A stretch of DNA of 64,000 nt from Toxoplasma gondii ME49 (lineage: Eukaryota > Apicomplexa > Conoidasida > Eucoccidiorida > Sarcocystidae), in contig NC_031477.1 in the NCBI RefSeq assembly GCF_000006565.2, forward strand, positions 4,181,137 to 4,245,136, read 5' to 3'. Made by a program: the position numbers and the translations under genes. How positions within the stretch are numbered: the stretch's first letter is position 1; each line of letters opens with the position of its first letter. The notes under the pieces were generated by a model. That model saw only the letters and a list, made by a program, of their open reading frames with translations. It had not been told where the DNA came from and searched no databases. Positions 48,601 through 60,896 of this stretch are shown here, piece after piece.

Positions 48601-49659
48601 GTCGGTTTCCTCGCCTCACACAAGCCCGTCGACTCTACGAAAACGGTGATTTGTGGGACTGCATGTGAAGACAGTTTTTCTTTCCTATCAACAGTGGATA
48701 GAGGACCGGACTGTCTCTCTGCGTCTTTCTGTCTTCGTCCGACACGACGCGTCTTTTCTTCTTCTACTCTCCCTCTTCTCTCCATCTACCGTCTATCCGT
48801 TTACATCTCTCCCCTTCTTCTCCTGACTCGCTCTTGAAAAGAGGCTTCCTTCGAGTGTCTCTTTCCGGTTTGTCCTCGAAAGCGCGAGACGAAGGAAAGA
48901 GAGAGGAACCTACGCATTGCTTTTTTTCCTGAGCGGTCGACGACTCTTGCAAAGAACGGGTCCTCTCTCCGACTCTCAGTGAAGGCGTCAGAGAGAAGAA
49001 GTTCTTCGCGCCCACACCCCTTAACCGACAGCTCTGAGACGAACAGGCAACGGTCTGTATAGCTGAAGGATCGGGGAGAGACGCGGAGAGCGGAACTCGC
49101 CGAAGTCTGCAAGGCAAGCCAGGGTGGACGCGGAAAAGTCGGCAAACGACAGGAAACTCAAAGACACTCTGTTACGCGAAAAAAAACGACGACAAACATG
49201 CATGCGAAGCCAGCAGCAGAGCCCCGGAGGAGAGTTGGGTGCGTTGCGTTTGTTTTTTCTCAAAAAAAGACACGAAAAGAAAGAAGTGATGCCATCCCTT
49301 CTTGCCAGGCGTGCGAAGCCAAAGAGAGACAATGGACTCGCGAAGGCTCGCGCTTCGTTCCTCTTCTCTCGAAGGAATTCCAACGACGACTCAGACACTC
49401 CCGGAAACAGAGCGCAGCCTACCACCGTTGGGTTGTGAGGCGGTCTCGCTGCAGCGTTTTTTTTGTCCGATCTTCCCTCGTTCTTCACTTGTGTTGTTCT
49501 CTGCTTCTAAGCCGTCTTCAGTCTCCTCAGAAAACTGCGTCTGAACCTGCACTGCCTTCGCTGTCCCCGCTGCTCCTCGGCATCTGTCGCGCGCCGTCCT
49601 TGCTCACTGCCCGACGAACGACTGTCCAGGGAGTCCTCGCCTGCGCTCGTCGATGGAAG

Positions 49660-50328
49660 TCATCGGAGAACGTACGGAGTAGTCAAGTGCTCTTGGCCCA
49701 TGGAGACGGCGGAGGCGACGCCTGCAGCGGCGGCGCCGCGCCAGCTCTGCGTCTCGCCGCGCGCGCGGTCGGCCTTTCCGCGCGTGATGTCTCCGTACGT
49801 TTGTTTGCCCCAGGAGAAGGGCAGGTACTTGTACTTGATCATGCGTTTGATCTGCTCCTTCATGGTTAGAACGAAGAGGAGAATGAAGTAGACGAGGAGA
49901 ATCGGCCAGAAGACCGGCAAGTCGAAGACGGAGAAGAAGGTGAGCGCAACGGAGATCAACACGGCGCGGGTGCCAGCCAGCCAACATTTGAACTCCGGAA
50001 GTTGCCGCTGGAACGGACGGTACTCTTCGCTCTCTCGGACGGGGAGGACGAACTCGTCTGTCTCTGGGTCGATCTGCGGGGAGATGAAGCCGATCAGGAG
50101 ATTCAGGAGGTAGATCCCCAGCCCATAGGTGACGACGAAGAAGCCGGCAAGCATATACACTCGCACGACATACAGCGCCAGCAGGAGGAAGAACGCGAGC
50201 CACCGCGTCTTCGGATACAGCGTCGTCGCGTCCAGATACGAAGAGCCGAGCCGAGAGAGGGACCGAAAGAGCCGCGAGGAAAACGGAGCAGACACCAGGT
50301 CCTCCTGCGCAGACGTCGAGGCCATCAT
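49660..50328 (-). CDS. RER1: RER1 Golgi-to-ER retrieval receptor
   Basis: RER1 is a multi-pass cis-Golgi membrane protein that recognises polar residues in transmembrane segments of escaped ER proteins and unassembled subunits and returns them in COPI vesicles. The single-exon frame gives 222 residues from the ATG at 50328, or 221 from the adjacent ATG at 50325, which has the better context (A at -3, G at +4); the frame upstream offers only non-ATG codons. Conserved RER1 blocks are all present: YPKTRWLAFFLLLALYVVR, YGLGIYLLNLLIGFISPQ, the ESEEYRPFQRQLPEFKCW motif, DLPVFWPILLVYFILLF, and TMKEQIKRMIKYKYLPF followed by the GK motif. Four hydrophobic segments are visible, as expected. The C-terminal tail (Ala/Gly-rich, ending YVLR) is lineage-specific. 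Absence of introns contrasts with all neighbours. Confidence 0.97.
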   Translation of the reverse strand: MMASTSAQEDLVSAPFSSRLFRSLSRLGSSYLDATTLYPKTRWLAFFLLLALYVVRVYMLAGFFVVTYGLGIYLLNLLIGFISPQIDPETDEFVLPVRESEEYRPFQRQLPEFKCWLAGTRAVLISVALTFFSVFDLPVFWPILLVYFILLFVLTMKEQIKRMIKYKYLPFSWGKQTYGDITRGKADRARGETQSWRGAAAAGVASAVSMGQEHLTTPYVLR

Positions 50329-53300
50329 CTCGAACACCGGAAAGCAGGAAAACACAACTCAGAGACAAGCTGGAAGAACGGAAGGGATGGGGAAAAACGC
50401 AGAGTAGAGGCACTCAAAAAATCAGAGAGCCGCGTACCACGGGGCGCTGACAGAGGCTCCGAGACAAGGCCAAGACGGGCATGCAGGAGATGTTTTTTTT
50501 CGAGAGGAGACTAGAAGACAAGACACCCGAGGTGAGGCTGGAGAGACAGCCAGCCAAGCAACTTCCGTGGAGCGAAAAGAGAGGAAGAGGCGACGCAAGA
50601 CAGAAGTCGAAACGCAGATCGTTCCCGCGCCTCGAACTCTCGGTGGGCAGACACAGTCGGCCAACTCCACAGGAAGACGGAACCTCAAAAGAGATCGAGA
50701 ACGACAGCTGCCAGATGCTTGTCTGCGACTCTTCTGCGGTCGAGTTCAAACTCGGAGGTACTTCGTGAATAGGAGTCCTGCAGGTCGGCATGCATTCAAA
50801 GAGAGGAAAACGAAGATGCAGGCACCTGGTGCCCACAGACGAGGCGAGTGGAGAAACGGAAGAGGAGACGGTTGAAAGAGAAGCCGGAAAAGAAAGGACA
50901 AGGAAGCGGTGGACGGCACGGTGGTGCTGTGGCCTCGCGGGGATGAGGAGAGAATGGCGAGGGAAGTCGAGAAAAGACGAGAGAGACGAAGCGACAACGA
51001 AGACAGACTGGCGGCCCGCGGCGAGGCTCACTTTCGGCAAAGAAAGCCAACGAAACTCGGCAAAACGCGGCAAACATGCGCGGCGTTCAGCAGACCAGCG
51101 TCTGCGCCAGGCGTTCGGCTGTACATGCACACACCGCACCCTGAGCTCGACGACGCGGTGTCCAGACACTCGATTGAGGAGGCGCGCGGGTGACAGAGAC
51201 GGCAGAAAACTCGCGGTGAGCGAAGCTGGTCCGTTGTTTCGCGGAGGAAAAATCGCAGAGGAGGACACTGCAGACCGCCGGAAGTGCAGGGAAGAAAGCG
51301 ACGCTTTTTCCCCGCGGCACCAAAGACGCAAGAAAAAAAAGAGACGGCGAAGCGAGGCAGGGCGCGCGAGAAAGGGGAGGCAGGCGGAATCTCGAGGCGA
51401 GGCGCCCAGAGGAGAAGAAAAAAACAGAGGAAAAGGTCTTGTTGGAAACAGACGTTCGTCCACAGTCGTCTGCGTTCTCTTCCGCCCCCCCCCAAGAGCT
51501 CGGGACGGGGGGACAAACCGAGGAAATGTGCTCGAGACGAAAAGCCGAGCGAATCGCGCAAGGGAGAGGAAATCTTTTTCTCGCGAACAAAGCAGACGAA
51601 AGTGCGTGTCGAGAATGCAGAGAGGAAAACCACCTGTCCCGGCGCTGCTGCGAAAAAGAGGCAGCGAGAACGGTCGCGCAGAAAAACGCCGCGAGCGCTG
51701 TTCGCGAGACACCGCAGGCGCGGCTCTGAGCGAAGAGTCCTCTGCGGTCTGACGTCCAGCTGAGCTCGGCGGTGTCTGCGGCGGCGCGGAGGCAGCGTCG
51801 AGACTTTGTCGCTTGTGGTGAGGCTTCACACGGGAGGCAAAGGAGGCGAGAAAACAAGGAAGAGAAGGAGAGAAACCGGGGCAGAGAAAAAACCTGCCGG
51901 CACAGCGGAAGACCCAGCAGGGTGTCGCCGAGAGCTATATTGTAGGTGAGACGAAGGTTCGCGCGGCCGTCGGAGCGCGTGGAAAAAACGCGAGAGGAAG
52001 AAACCGCAGATTTCCTTGGCGGAAACGCCCAGGCAACCTTTCTGTCCTCCGTCCGAAAAACGCTAGAAACCGTGGTGTTGCTGGCAATGCCTGCATAACG
52101 AGCAGATGCTGTCTCTGTGCAAGGGAGGCTCACGACCCAGAAATGCAAAACTCTCACGCGCAAAGAAGAGACATGAACTCTGAATGCGATTCCAGTTCCT
52201 TCGATCCAACCTGGAGGTCAAACGTATACTCCGGATCCACTGGTAACCATAGGACGGTCGACAAGCGTTGTCCCCGCCGCGATCTTTGCATGCATTTACG
52301 CGCATATACATATATGCACATACATATATACATAGATATACATGCATGTAGCCAATTTACATCTGTAAGATGTATGTGGCTCGGGGAGTAACAGTACCAA
52401 TAGGAATCAAAAAGACCATACTATCTAGCAACGAGATCATTTTCCCTGCTTACACTTCGGCCCCAAACTGTTGACGAATTGACACTACGGTATCCAGCAT
52501 ATATATATATATATATATATTAGATGTGTATTCGGATGCCGAGAGAGTTGGCTAAAGAGTGTAAAGGGCACTGTAGAACGCGCCTGTTTTTTCAGATGTG
52601 CACTGAACGTCTTTTTTTTCGTATGAAAGAAAAGGAGGGAGGAAGAGCCCCCAAACCGAGGAGGGACGATCGAGATGTCTGGGAAACGAGAAGAGCGACG
52701 AAGGCACAGAGAAGTCTGCAGAAAAGAGATGCAGACGGCCGAGAATGAAACGAGCGCAAAACGCGAAAGCAAAGTCTTCTCGGGAAGAGGAGAAGGGACA
52801 GTCGCGATACCCCAGTAAACTCCATTTCCTGTAAAGATCCACCTCGGGAGAGGTCAAGAACCAAACAAGAAGTTCTCCAAGGAAATGCCAGTGGGGTGGA
52901 ACGCTTCTAAAGGACATCTCAACGCTAGCGTAGTCCCTGCAACTATTTGGGGGAAGAACTTCGCTGTCTATATCTCGCAACTGGAGTCCGACTCCTAGAA
53001 GAATCTACGTACTATAAAGAGAGACAGCATACGCGCCGAAAAAAACAAAGGCGAGCACTGCCGAAGACGAAGGCCGGTTTTTTGCGAAAAAAAAGCTCGA
53101 CTGTAGCGTCTCAGGGGAGCGAAAGAAGGCTACATCGAGTAAGGGCCGACACTAGCCTGGCTGAGGAAAAATGTTAAAAGTTCCAACCATTGTGAAAACA
53201 ATGTTTGCATAGGAAATGCAGAAGAGCGACGACTCCCGGGAAGACCCGGGAGCCGCAAAAAGAAAAGATGCATAGATGCGCTTCAATTGTTTCCGCTACA

Positions 53301-53532
53301 GAGACGCTCCCTCTTCTCCAGTTCTAGTTCTTCCTCCTCTCATGTGGCGTCTCCCTTGGACGACCTCCTTTTTCCACTGTTTGTTTCTTCCTCTCTCGTT
53401 CTGCTGTTGCGAACATCGGCGGTCTCTGCCTCCTCTCTTCTCTGCCTGTTTTTCCATGCCTTTGTCTGTTCTTCGCCTTCTCTCTTCTCGGTGCATGTTC
53501 TATCGTTCTCTGCCAGCTTCGCTTCTTTGCCT
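50329..53532. other. RER1 leader/promoter and V-ATPase 3' flank
   Basis: The stretch at 50.4-52.2 kb is GC-rich and strongly pyrimidine-skewed on the minus strand, so several frames stay open by composition: minus 51829-50414 (471 codons), minus 52163-51087 (358) and plus 50790-51752 (320). I read this as RER1 leader and promoter, since the frames overlap and have no domain-like content. A short (TA)n array lies at 52499-52520, and 52.4-53.5 kb should contain the V-ATPase 3' UTR. Confidence 0.5.
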
Positions 53533-55311
53533 TCACATAACGGCTGAGGCAGCCTCAACTTTGTCAAATTTTCCTTTGTTCGACTGCAGGATGCCGACAA
53601 TCACCCCAAAAAGACCTGAGAAAGGCGCCAAAACGAAAATGGAAGGCCAGACGGTGAGCGAATGAAGACAATACTTGGAGACGAAGCCTCACTCAAGAGA
53701 GGGAGTCGAAACGGAGAGACGCCCGGAGGAAGAAGACAACGATTCTTCAGAGGAACTCGGACGGTGGACGCGGGAGAAGAGCGATGTTCGCCGCGCCTAC
53801 TTGCCTGCTCACTCACCCCAGGAGACTGTTATCTCTCCTTTTCAGACAGAGGAAAAACTTCGAAAGAGAACGAAACGCGGAAGAAAGACAGAGACAAAGA
53901 CCCCACTCGACAGAGAAGGAATCCCAGCGACCGACCACCATCGAGGACGCGGCAAAGAGAAACACAAATTTACCTTGAGTTTTCACCTCTCACCTCAAAC
54001 AGAAATAAGAGACACGAAGGAAAAGATGATTTTTGGATACAGCGACAGCAACAGAGGACTACTCAAACCTTCAACGCCGCTGCAGTGCAGACATATGTAG
54101 ATCTACATATAGAAAGGCCGCTGAGACATCTGCCTGTGTCGTTTTCGCCGTAATGAGAAAACATTTATGCATATTTACGCAGACTACCTTCATATGCATG
54201 TGCGAAGAAGAGGATCGATGGACACTGCAGAAAAGACAGTAAAACGCGTCTGTTCGCCTACCGAGAGCAGAGGCGAAGATTTCTACGACGAGCATCTTCA
54301 CGAAGAGCTCTGGTCGCTGTGCGTCGCCAAGCGCCGCGCCGCTGCCCGAGACGCCGACGCTGATTCTGGCAAAAGTGAGAAGAAAGCAAAACAGCTTGGG
54401 TCAGAGCAGGGCAAGGCAATGAGCAGCATCTGGAGAAGAGAAAGTGAAAAAGCGAGAAAGAAAAGAAGCAGACGCCGCGCTGAAAGCCTTGAGCGCGGCA
54501 GAATCATGAGGAACAAGCAAGGAGAACGCGAAGAAGACGAGAGAAAATGGCAGGAAAGCGAAAAAAGAGTCCATCCGAGACGACGGCTCTGGTAAAAAGG
54601 AAAGGAGACGAAGAAAGACACCACGAACGCAGAACGCACGAGCATGCCCGGACGCCGAGAGAGACGAAGCAGCGAATGCCACAGAAACTGAAGATGGCGA
54701 AAAGGAAGGAAGCGCAGAGAGACAGAGAAAAGCAAGAAGAGAAGGAAAAAGGAACTTCTCGTCATACCCGCAAAACAAATTGGAGAGTCCAACAGTCAGG
54801 CCACAGCAGAAGAGCGCCCACCCGGCGACGATCGCTTGGTTCTGCCAGTCCTGAAGAAAAGAAAGCGACCAAGAAAGGAAAAGAGGAAAAGAGTGAGAAA
54901 CGGACAGCGTGGAGTCAGAGAACGCAGCGAAGATCCGAAAGAGTTTTTTTCAAGGACCCAAGGAAAAAGAAAGACGACACACACAAGAGCACAGACGCAG
55001 ACACCAGCCAAGGCCTCAGACAATCCACGAAAACACAGGAAAGTCTTCCCCGAAGAAGCGCGGAAAAACGCAAAAAACAACCAACTTTTCCAGATGGCCA
55101 CTCACAGTGAGTTTCCCAGCGATGGGGGAGAAATTCGCCGGCGCGTTGTCCAGTTGGCCTGCAGAGACACCGGATCAATGAGACATGTACAAAGATACAG
55201 GCGCATCAACGGTCAAATCACACAGACGCGTGCATGCAGTGCCGAAACATATCGTCACATAAATACAAACATAGATAAACATATATACATATATATACAT
55301 ACATATGAGTG

Positions 55312-55370
<59 letters not shown>

Positions 55371-56054
55371 GTACGTCCGTATGTATATATATGTAACGAA
55401 TGCGGGCGTATGTCCGCAGAGACAGAGATGGTCATGAGGAAGTCTTGGGCCTGCGAGGATGCGAGGATGGGTGGAGCGAGGGAGTTACGCAGAGCGTTCC
55501 TTGCCTGAGATGATGATTGCAATGATGACGCCATAGATGGCGAGAGCTTCGCAGAAAATGACGGAGACGAGGTTCTTCGACCGAATGCGTGGTGCCCTCA
55601 CAGCTGCGCCACAGATACTGCTCCCGCAAATGAAGATGCCCCTGAGAAGCGCAACCTCGAGACGACAGTTAGGTCTTCCAGGATGTACATACACGCGCAT
55701 CGGCAAGCACACAGTTCTCTATCAACGCCTTCAGAGAGACAGACGTAGAGACAGTTCTACAAATCATCCAAGGCGAGACCGGCTACACGTGGACGTTGGT
55801 GCTCGGGTGGACGTTTGTGAGAACTGGAAGACAGGCCTTTCTCTCAATGAAAGCAGGAAGAACAGGTTTTACATGCAGGCAACAGAAACGTATTCGTCCA
55901 CACTGGGAACGCAAACGACAAACGCCCGAAAGGCACCCGGAAATCTGCCACCGTCGTCACCTCTCTCACCTCATCTCGTACAAAACGATCGCATACAAGC
56001 ATATATATACATATATATAGGATATAGTATATAGGGATGTATACACATATATAC

Positions 56055-56092
<38 letters not shown>

Positions 56093-56242
56093 GTGTACAT
56101 TAACATGCATGAAAATGTGCATATACTTCCCGGTGTATTTATATGTGTATGCACATATGCATGTATCCGTATGTCTGTGTCTGTATAGATACATATGGAT
56201 ATTTTACACGTACGGCGCACAGAGATACACGTCGATACGCAT

Positions 56243-56279
<37 letters not shown>

Positions 56280-56477
56280 TATATATATATATATATATAT
56301 ATATGTACGCTTTCCCTACCAGGCGGCCCCGACAACAGAGAATCCGAGGGAGAACGCGAGACCGTAGGCGACCGCGTTCATCGGGCCGATGTCCACGATC
56401 AAGTCCGCCCAGGAGTTGTAACGACTCTGGGGAATCGCAGCCACTGGCTGGACTCCACTCAGCACTGGCACCTCCAT
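53533..56477 (-). CDS. VMA16: V-ATPase proteolipid subunit c'' (Vma16)
   Basis: This subunit of the V0 proton ring helps drive H+ translocation that acidifies endolysosomal and plant-like vacuolar compartments. Six exons with matching phases: 56477-56320, 55641-55505, 55158-55106, 54850-54768, 54365-54262 and 53615-53533 (stop TGA), 205 residues, the usual c'' size. Motifs: [15 protein letters not shown], then [38 protein letters not shown] with the membrane Glu84 that corresponds to the essential Glu of yeast Vma16, [38 protein letters not shown], and [17 protein letters not shown] with Glu172. The RxPRI loop distinguishes c'' from c. Intron 2 starts with GC instead of GT, and the frame requires this junction. 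The GALGDAQ block has Gly where most relatives have Ala or Ser. Four to five membrane helices are expected. Confidence 0.97.
55159..55504 (-). other. GC-AG intron 2 of the V-ATPase c'' gene
   Basis: The exon ends ATCTCAG and the intron begins GCAAGG, the usual context for GC donors. The acceptor is TGCAG at 55159-55163. Joining codon G|GC restores [13 protein letters not shown] and leads in phase to the next two exons. No GT donor nearby keeps the frame. The intron contains a long (TA)n array. Confidence 0.85.
55265..55395. repeat. (TA)n array in the VMA16 GC-AG intron
   Basis: About 130 bp of TA repeats with CATA and TGTA breaks inside the GC-AG intron. Confidence 0.9.
55998..56305. repeat. 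(TA)n arrays in VMA16 intron 1
   Basis: TA tracts at about 55998-56092 and 56245-56304, separated by ATGCATAT-rich sequence. The second ends only about 15 bp before the exon 1 donor. Confidence 0.9.
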
Positions 56478-58993
56478 CTCGAGGAAAACAGAGAGAAGAG
56501 GAGAAGAAAAGGAACAGAAAGGAGCGACGAAAAAGAGAAGACGGACAGGCAGGACAGACTCAGTTTGAGTTCGAACGTTTCTCGTCTCTCTCGAAAGAGG
56601 AGAGAGTTACGGAGGGAGAGACAACGCGTGAGGGAAAAAAAATAGGACAGAGGTCGAAGCGGGAGGGTGCAGGAGCAACGCCGACGAGAGGCGACAGGGG
56701 AGAGGAAGGCAAAGGAGACCGGAGAGAAGAACGACGGCTGAGGGCCGAGGAAGGAAGAGAGGAGGTTTTCGTTGAAGAACTGGTACCGAAACGCACGCAG
56801 CATGCAAGCGCGAGTGAGGCGCGGCGCTGAGAGCGGCGGTCGAGCGAGGAAGAGGAGGAGACAAAGACGGAAACAAATGGGGAGAGCGAGAGAGGAAGGC
56901 GCGACGAGTTCGGCACACGCCTTGCGAAGAAGCGAGAAAGCTGAAAAAAACGACAAAGAGGAAGGAAATCGCTGACGGACCGCCGGACGACTGCCTTGAA
57001 CAGAGGAAGAAGAGGGAGGAACACCGGGAAAAGAGTTCCTTCTCCACTCGCGGCGTCTTCGCAGTTCGTTGTCCAAACGCCAATCAACTGCTGAGAGAAA
57101 ACGAAGAGAACTGTCTGCTGGACGCCGGGAGGCTTCTCTCAGACCTGACCTTGGTTTTGCCGGCTGTACGTACACCCGAAAGCATGCGTCCCTCTCTCCG
57201 CGCCGATTCCGTTCCTTGCGCCTTTTCTCTCGCCCCTGCAGACAGCCGCTCGCACGAGTTTCCAGGGCAACTGCTGCCCGAGCTCTGCCCCGCGCAACCT
57301 GCCGCAAAAATTCTGCTTTTCAAGAAAACAAAGTCATCTCTTCACCCTAGCAGCGTCCGTCTGCAGAGACTCTCAGGGTCTTGCTGCCGGGCGAAGAAGG
57401 AAAAAACTCGTGCGAGACAGCCTCGCGGAGTATAAGCCGAATGGCTGTTTGAAGTGTCAAAAAGGAAGCAAAGCGAGTGCAGGTTTCGTAGTCTGCTCTC
57501 CCTTCTCACCAGTCCGCCTTCAGGCTTTTTTTTCCAGCAGTCGACGTAGAAATCAGCTTCCTTTCTCACTTCATTCCGCCTTCCCGGCCAGGTGTAGGTG
57601 AAGCCCCAGCGCCAGCGTAGCTGGTTCACAAGCTGCTGTGCCGTTGCCACAGGTCTTCGCCGAGAAGAGCGAGAAGATTTGGCGTCCTTGTCTTCTGCGT
57701 CTCTCCTCTTTTTGTAGTTAGTCTCCTGCTGCTCTCGACTCTCCCCTCAAGGCCTTTTGCGGCCCTCAGGTCTCCCTTCCTCGCCTCTTTCCAGCAGACC
57801 TTCGGATCCGAGACGGGAGATATAAGAGGGAGAGGAGGAAAGAGATAAAGCGGCAGAGCCAGAAGGGGAGAAAGGAGGAGAGCAGCACGCAGAGAATGGA
57901 CGATAGGAAGCAGCGACAGAGAAGGAGACAAAAAGGCAGAGAAAGCAGGAGGGAACGGCCGAGAGAAAGAAAGAGAGACAGGCAAGGAGATAGAGGAGGA
58001 GAGAACCAGAGAGAGAGATAGAAGAGATATGTGATAAAGGAGAAGGAGGAGAGGAGGGAGCTGAGAGATACGTGAGAGGGGCAGGAAGGAGAGGAAAGGA
58101 ACTATGCAGAGGAGTGAAAGAGGAAAGACAGATGGTGGTGAGGACGGGGATGAAGAAGTTGAGCCAGCGAAGAGAGGTTCACAGCAGAGAACGAGATGGG
58201 GATTTTCACATAATCTCTTCGTCGGGATCGTGGAAAAGGAATGACAGTGGAGAGCGCGGTTTTTCTGGTGTGTCTTTCGTTCTGTCTTTTCTCTATCTCT
58301 CCTTTTGCGGGAGCGATGGTGGTTCGTCCCCTGTGTTCTTTCTCTCGTTTGAGTCTTTTTTTCGTTCTCCACGGCGTCTCTGTTCCCTCTTTGTTTTCCC
58401 TTTCTTACTACTTTCCTCTATTTGATTTCTCCGTCTGTTCGCCGTCTTCTTCGTGCGCCCGACGCCGTTCTTCTTCACCTCTCTGTCACCTGAGTTTCGT
58501 CTCACTCGCCATCTGCTGTTTGATTTTTCTCTGAAGAGAGGAAGGCTTTTTCTCTCTCTCACCTTCTTCGTCTTCCTCCAGTGCCAGATCCTCGTCCCTG
58601 TGCGTTGTTTTTTTTGTTTTTTTACCTCTTTGTTGTCGCTTTTTTCGTCGTCTTCGTTCCTCCGTCGTCACACAAACCTCCCCCCTCGCCGTCACGCTTC
58701 CCTGCAGAGCCGCGCCATCTTTCCCGCATCGTCTTTGTATGTCTTTGTCTTTCCGGAGGCTTCTGCTTTTCCACCTCGTCAGCCTTGTGTCTTTGTTCTC
58801 CTCTCTTTCCTCTCCTCTCTCTCTTTCCTCTCCTCTCTCTTTTTCCTCTCCTTCGTCGCCTCCCTGCCTCTTCTCCCTCGCTTTCTCGTGCTTTCACGCT
58901 CGCCTCCGTCTCCTCTGTTCTCCCCGCGTCTTCCGCCCTCCACCTTCTCCGCGTCCTTCCTTTATAGGAAGAAAGAAGCGCCAGCCTGCGCCC
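56478..58993. promoter_or_regulatory. Divergent promoter region, VMA16 / membrane protein
   Basis: The plus strand is purine-rich from about 57.8 to 58.2 kb and turns abruptly pyrimidine-rich from about 58.24 to 58.97 kb. Each half is therefore pyrimidine-rich on its own transcribed sense strand, which suggests transcription diverges around 58.2 kb or a little to the left. A TGTACGTACACCC site at 57164-57176 and a GCATGC core at 57183-57188 lie about 700 bp upstream of the VMA16 start. Long frames here are products of the skew. Confidence 0.5.
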
Positions 58994-60858
58994 ATGTTCA
59001 GTCCCCACCCTCCACGGGGCGAGGGCCTAGGGACCGTCCCCTCTGTGGGGCCCCTGGGCCGCGACGAGGCCGCGCTCCCCGGGGCCCACGGGCCACAGGG
59101 AGGCCCCTGGGGGCCAAGTGGCCCGGAGGGGCCCGCACCGTCGGGATTGGGGGTGCTGGAGGGCCGCGAGGAGACTCGGCGGGAGACCGAGTGGGGCGAG
59201 GGTCGGGGCGCCGAAAGAGACTTCGAGGGATTTGAGGCGCGGAGAGAAGAAGAAGACGTTTTCAGAGACAGAGGCGAGAGGAGCGCGAGCGCGGAGGCGG
59301 CCAGAGACGGCCGCCGCGAGGAGAAGAAGCGAAAGGTCGGCAGAGACAAAGCCGAGAGAAAAGAGAATGTCGCCTGGGTCGTCAGCGTGTACACCGTGGT
59401 GCTCCTTCTTCTCTTCCTCGCATGCGCCGTCGCAGGTAAAGGCAGAGAGAAGTCGAGTGGCGAAGGGGGGAGAGACGCGAGGGGAACAGTCGCGGAAAGA
59501 AGAAGAAACAGTGGGGCGGCGCTCGAGTGAAGGATATGGTAGAGTCGAGAGGAGACAGAAAGCTTCCCGTCGCTGTTGATGCGACCAGTAAACAGTTTCC
59601 ATTGGCGCCGCTTCAACTGTGACCGACCTGGAGAAGAAGGGGAAACGGCTGTCGCAACTTGGACGAGGAGGGAGGACCGGATGGATGTAGCCGGGCCTGT
59701 CAGAAGTTGCAGACAGAGACAGAGAAAGAGACAGAGAAAGAGGAAGAGACAGAGAAAGAAAGAGACAGAGAAAGAGGAAGAGACAGTTGCGGGGGGAAGA
59801 AGGTGGAACACGGGCTCGAAGGTGGGGAGAAAGTTGAAGTAGACCAAGGAAGTTGGCAGAGCGTCCGTACAGTGCCGATGTCAATGGCACAGCGATCGGA
59901 GGTGATCTTTGGCCTGCTGTTACCATGCAAGTAGTGTCTCTCTCCTTGAAACACAGACTGCTGGGCAAGTTGCTTTCTTCCCTTCCATCTTCTACTTCTC
60001 CTCTCTCGTAGCCGACTCGGCCGTTTCAGCCCAGCTGGTGATTCGTGTGTGTACAGGCGTCTTTGTGGGGATCATCGTCACCTCCCCCACCGTCCGCGTC
60101 GCCACCTCGGCGCTGCGCCTCGACGGGACATCGAATGAGAACGAAGCTGGTACATGTGCAGCGCTCGAAAAGTTCCTTTTTTTCCATTTTCTGACTATGT
60201 GTATTATGTGTATCAACGCTCATATGCATTGTGGCGTCGATGTGCATGCGTACACCATGAAGATATATTTCTACCGACTTCTGGGTCTACAGATGTGTAC
60301 ATATAAATATATATAATTATATATAAATATATATAAATATATGTATATAAATATATACAAATATATGCATATAAATATATATAAATATATACAAATATAT
60401 GCAAATATATGCATATAAATATATATATAAATATATATATATATATATGCGTTGCGGCGTCGGTGTGTTTGGCACATGCCCGCGCATCGCCCATGGGTGT
60501 GGTGAGGAGCAAAGAGAGTGTCATTCGTACGCATGCGCAACTACTTGCATCTGAATGGATCAGATGAAAATATGTGCATGTGAGTCGCTTCCGCTGAAGA
60601 CGTTCTTCGTTTTTTTCAGATGTCTACGGGAGCCCCTCAGTGTGGCACTTCCGCGTAAATGCTGCGGGAAACTTGGAGATGGGCGGCAACGTGACGTTTG
60701 CTTTGCCTCTTATCAATCCCTCCATCTTCACTCTCGACTTCGCTGTCGATGACCTGTCTGTCTTCTACTACCCCATCGGCAAAAGCTTCCAGTGTCTCCT
60801 CTACCACGGCGGTAGGCAACGCTACATACATATGCAAATATATATATATATATATACA

Positions 60859-60896
<38 letters not shown>

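Larger units (their letters stand above)
45209..49659. other. Intergenic between VPS13 and RER1
   Basis: The first ~1.2 kb (to about 46400) should be the VPS13 leader and promoter. It is pyrimidine-rich on the minus strand and has no in-frame stop from 45208 back to 45826. The part at 46980-48650 has a more balanced composition and several medium frames on both strands, notably minus 48348-48106 (80 codons) and plus 48187-48837 (216 codons), none with recognisable motifs or convincing splice sites. The stretch next to 49659 is the RER1 3' flank. Confidence 0.4.

Noticed and set aside
46384..48837. Several 80-216-codon frames between VPS13 and RER1 as genes
   Set aside because: They overlap on both strands, lack recognisable motifs and show no phase-consistent splice partners.
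56459..57307. 282-codon minus-strand frame over the VMA16 start
   Set aside because: It is in the wrong frame for the conserved proteolipid sequence and is Ser/Arg/Leu-rich, typical of skewed leader DNA.
57626..58372. 248-codon minus-strand frame rich in Ser/Leu/Pro
   Set aside because: It consists of pyrimidine-rich repeats lacking stops by composition; no domain or splice support.
58739..58993. Upstream in-frame ATG (58739) as the start of the membrane-protein gene
   Set aside because: The added 85 residues would be encoded by pure C/T-rich repeats typical of the 5' leader; the ATG at 58994 was preferred, though this is not proven.
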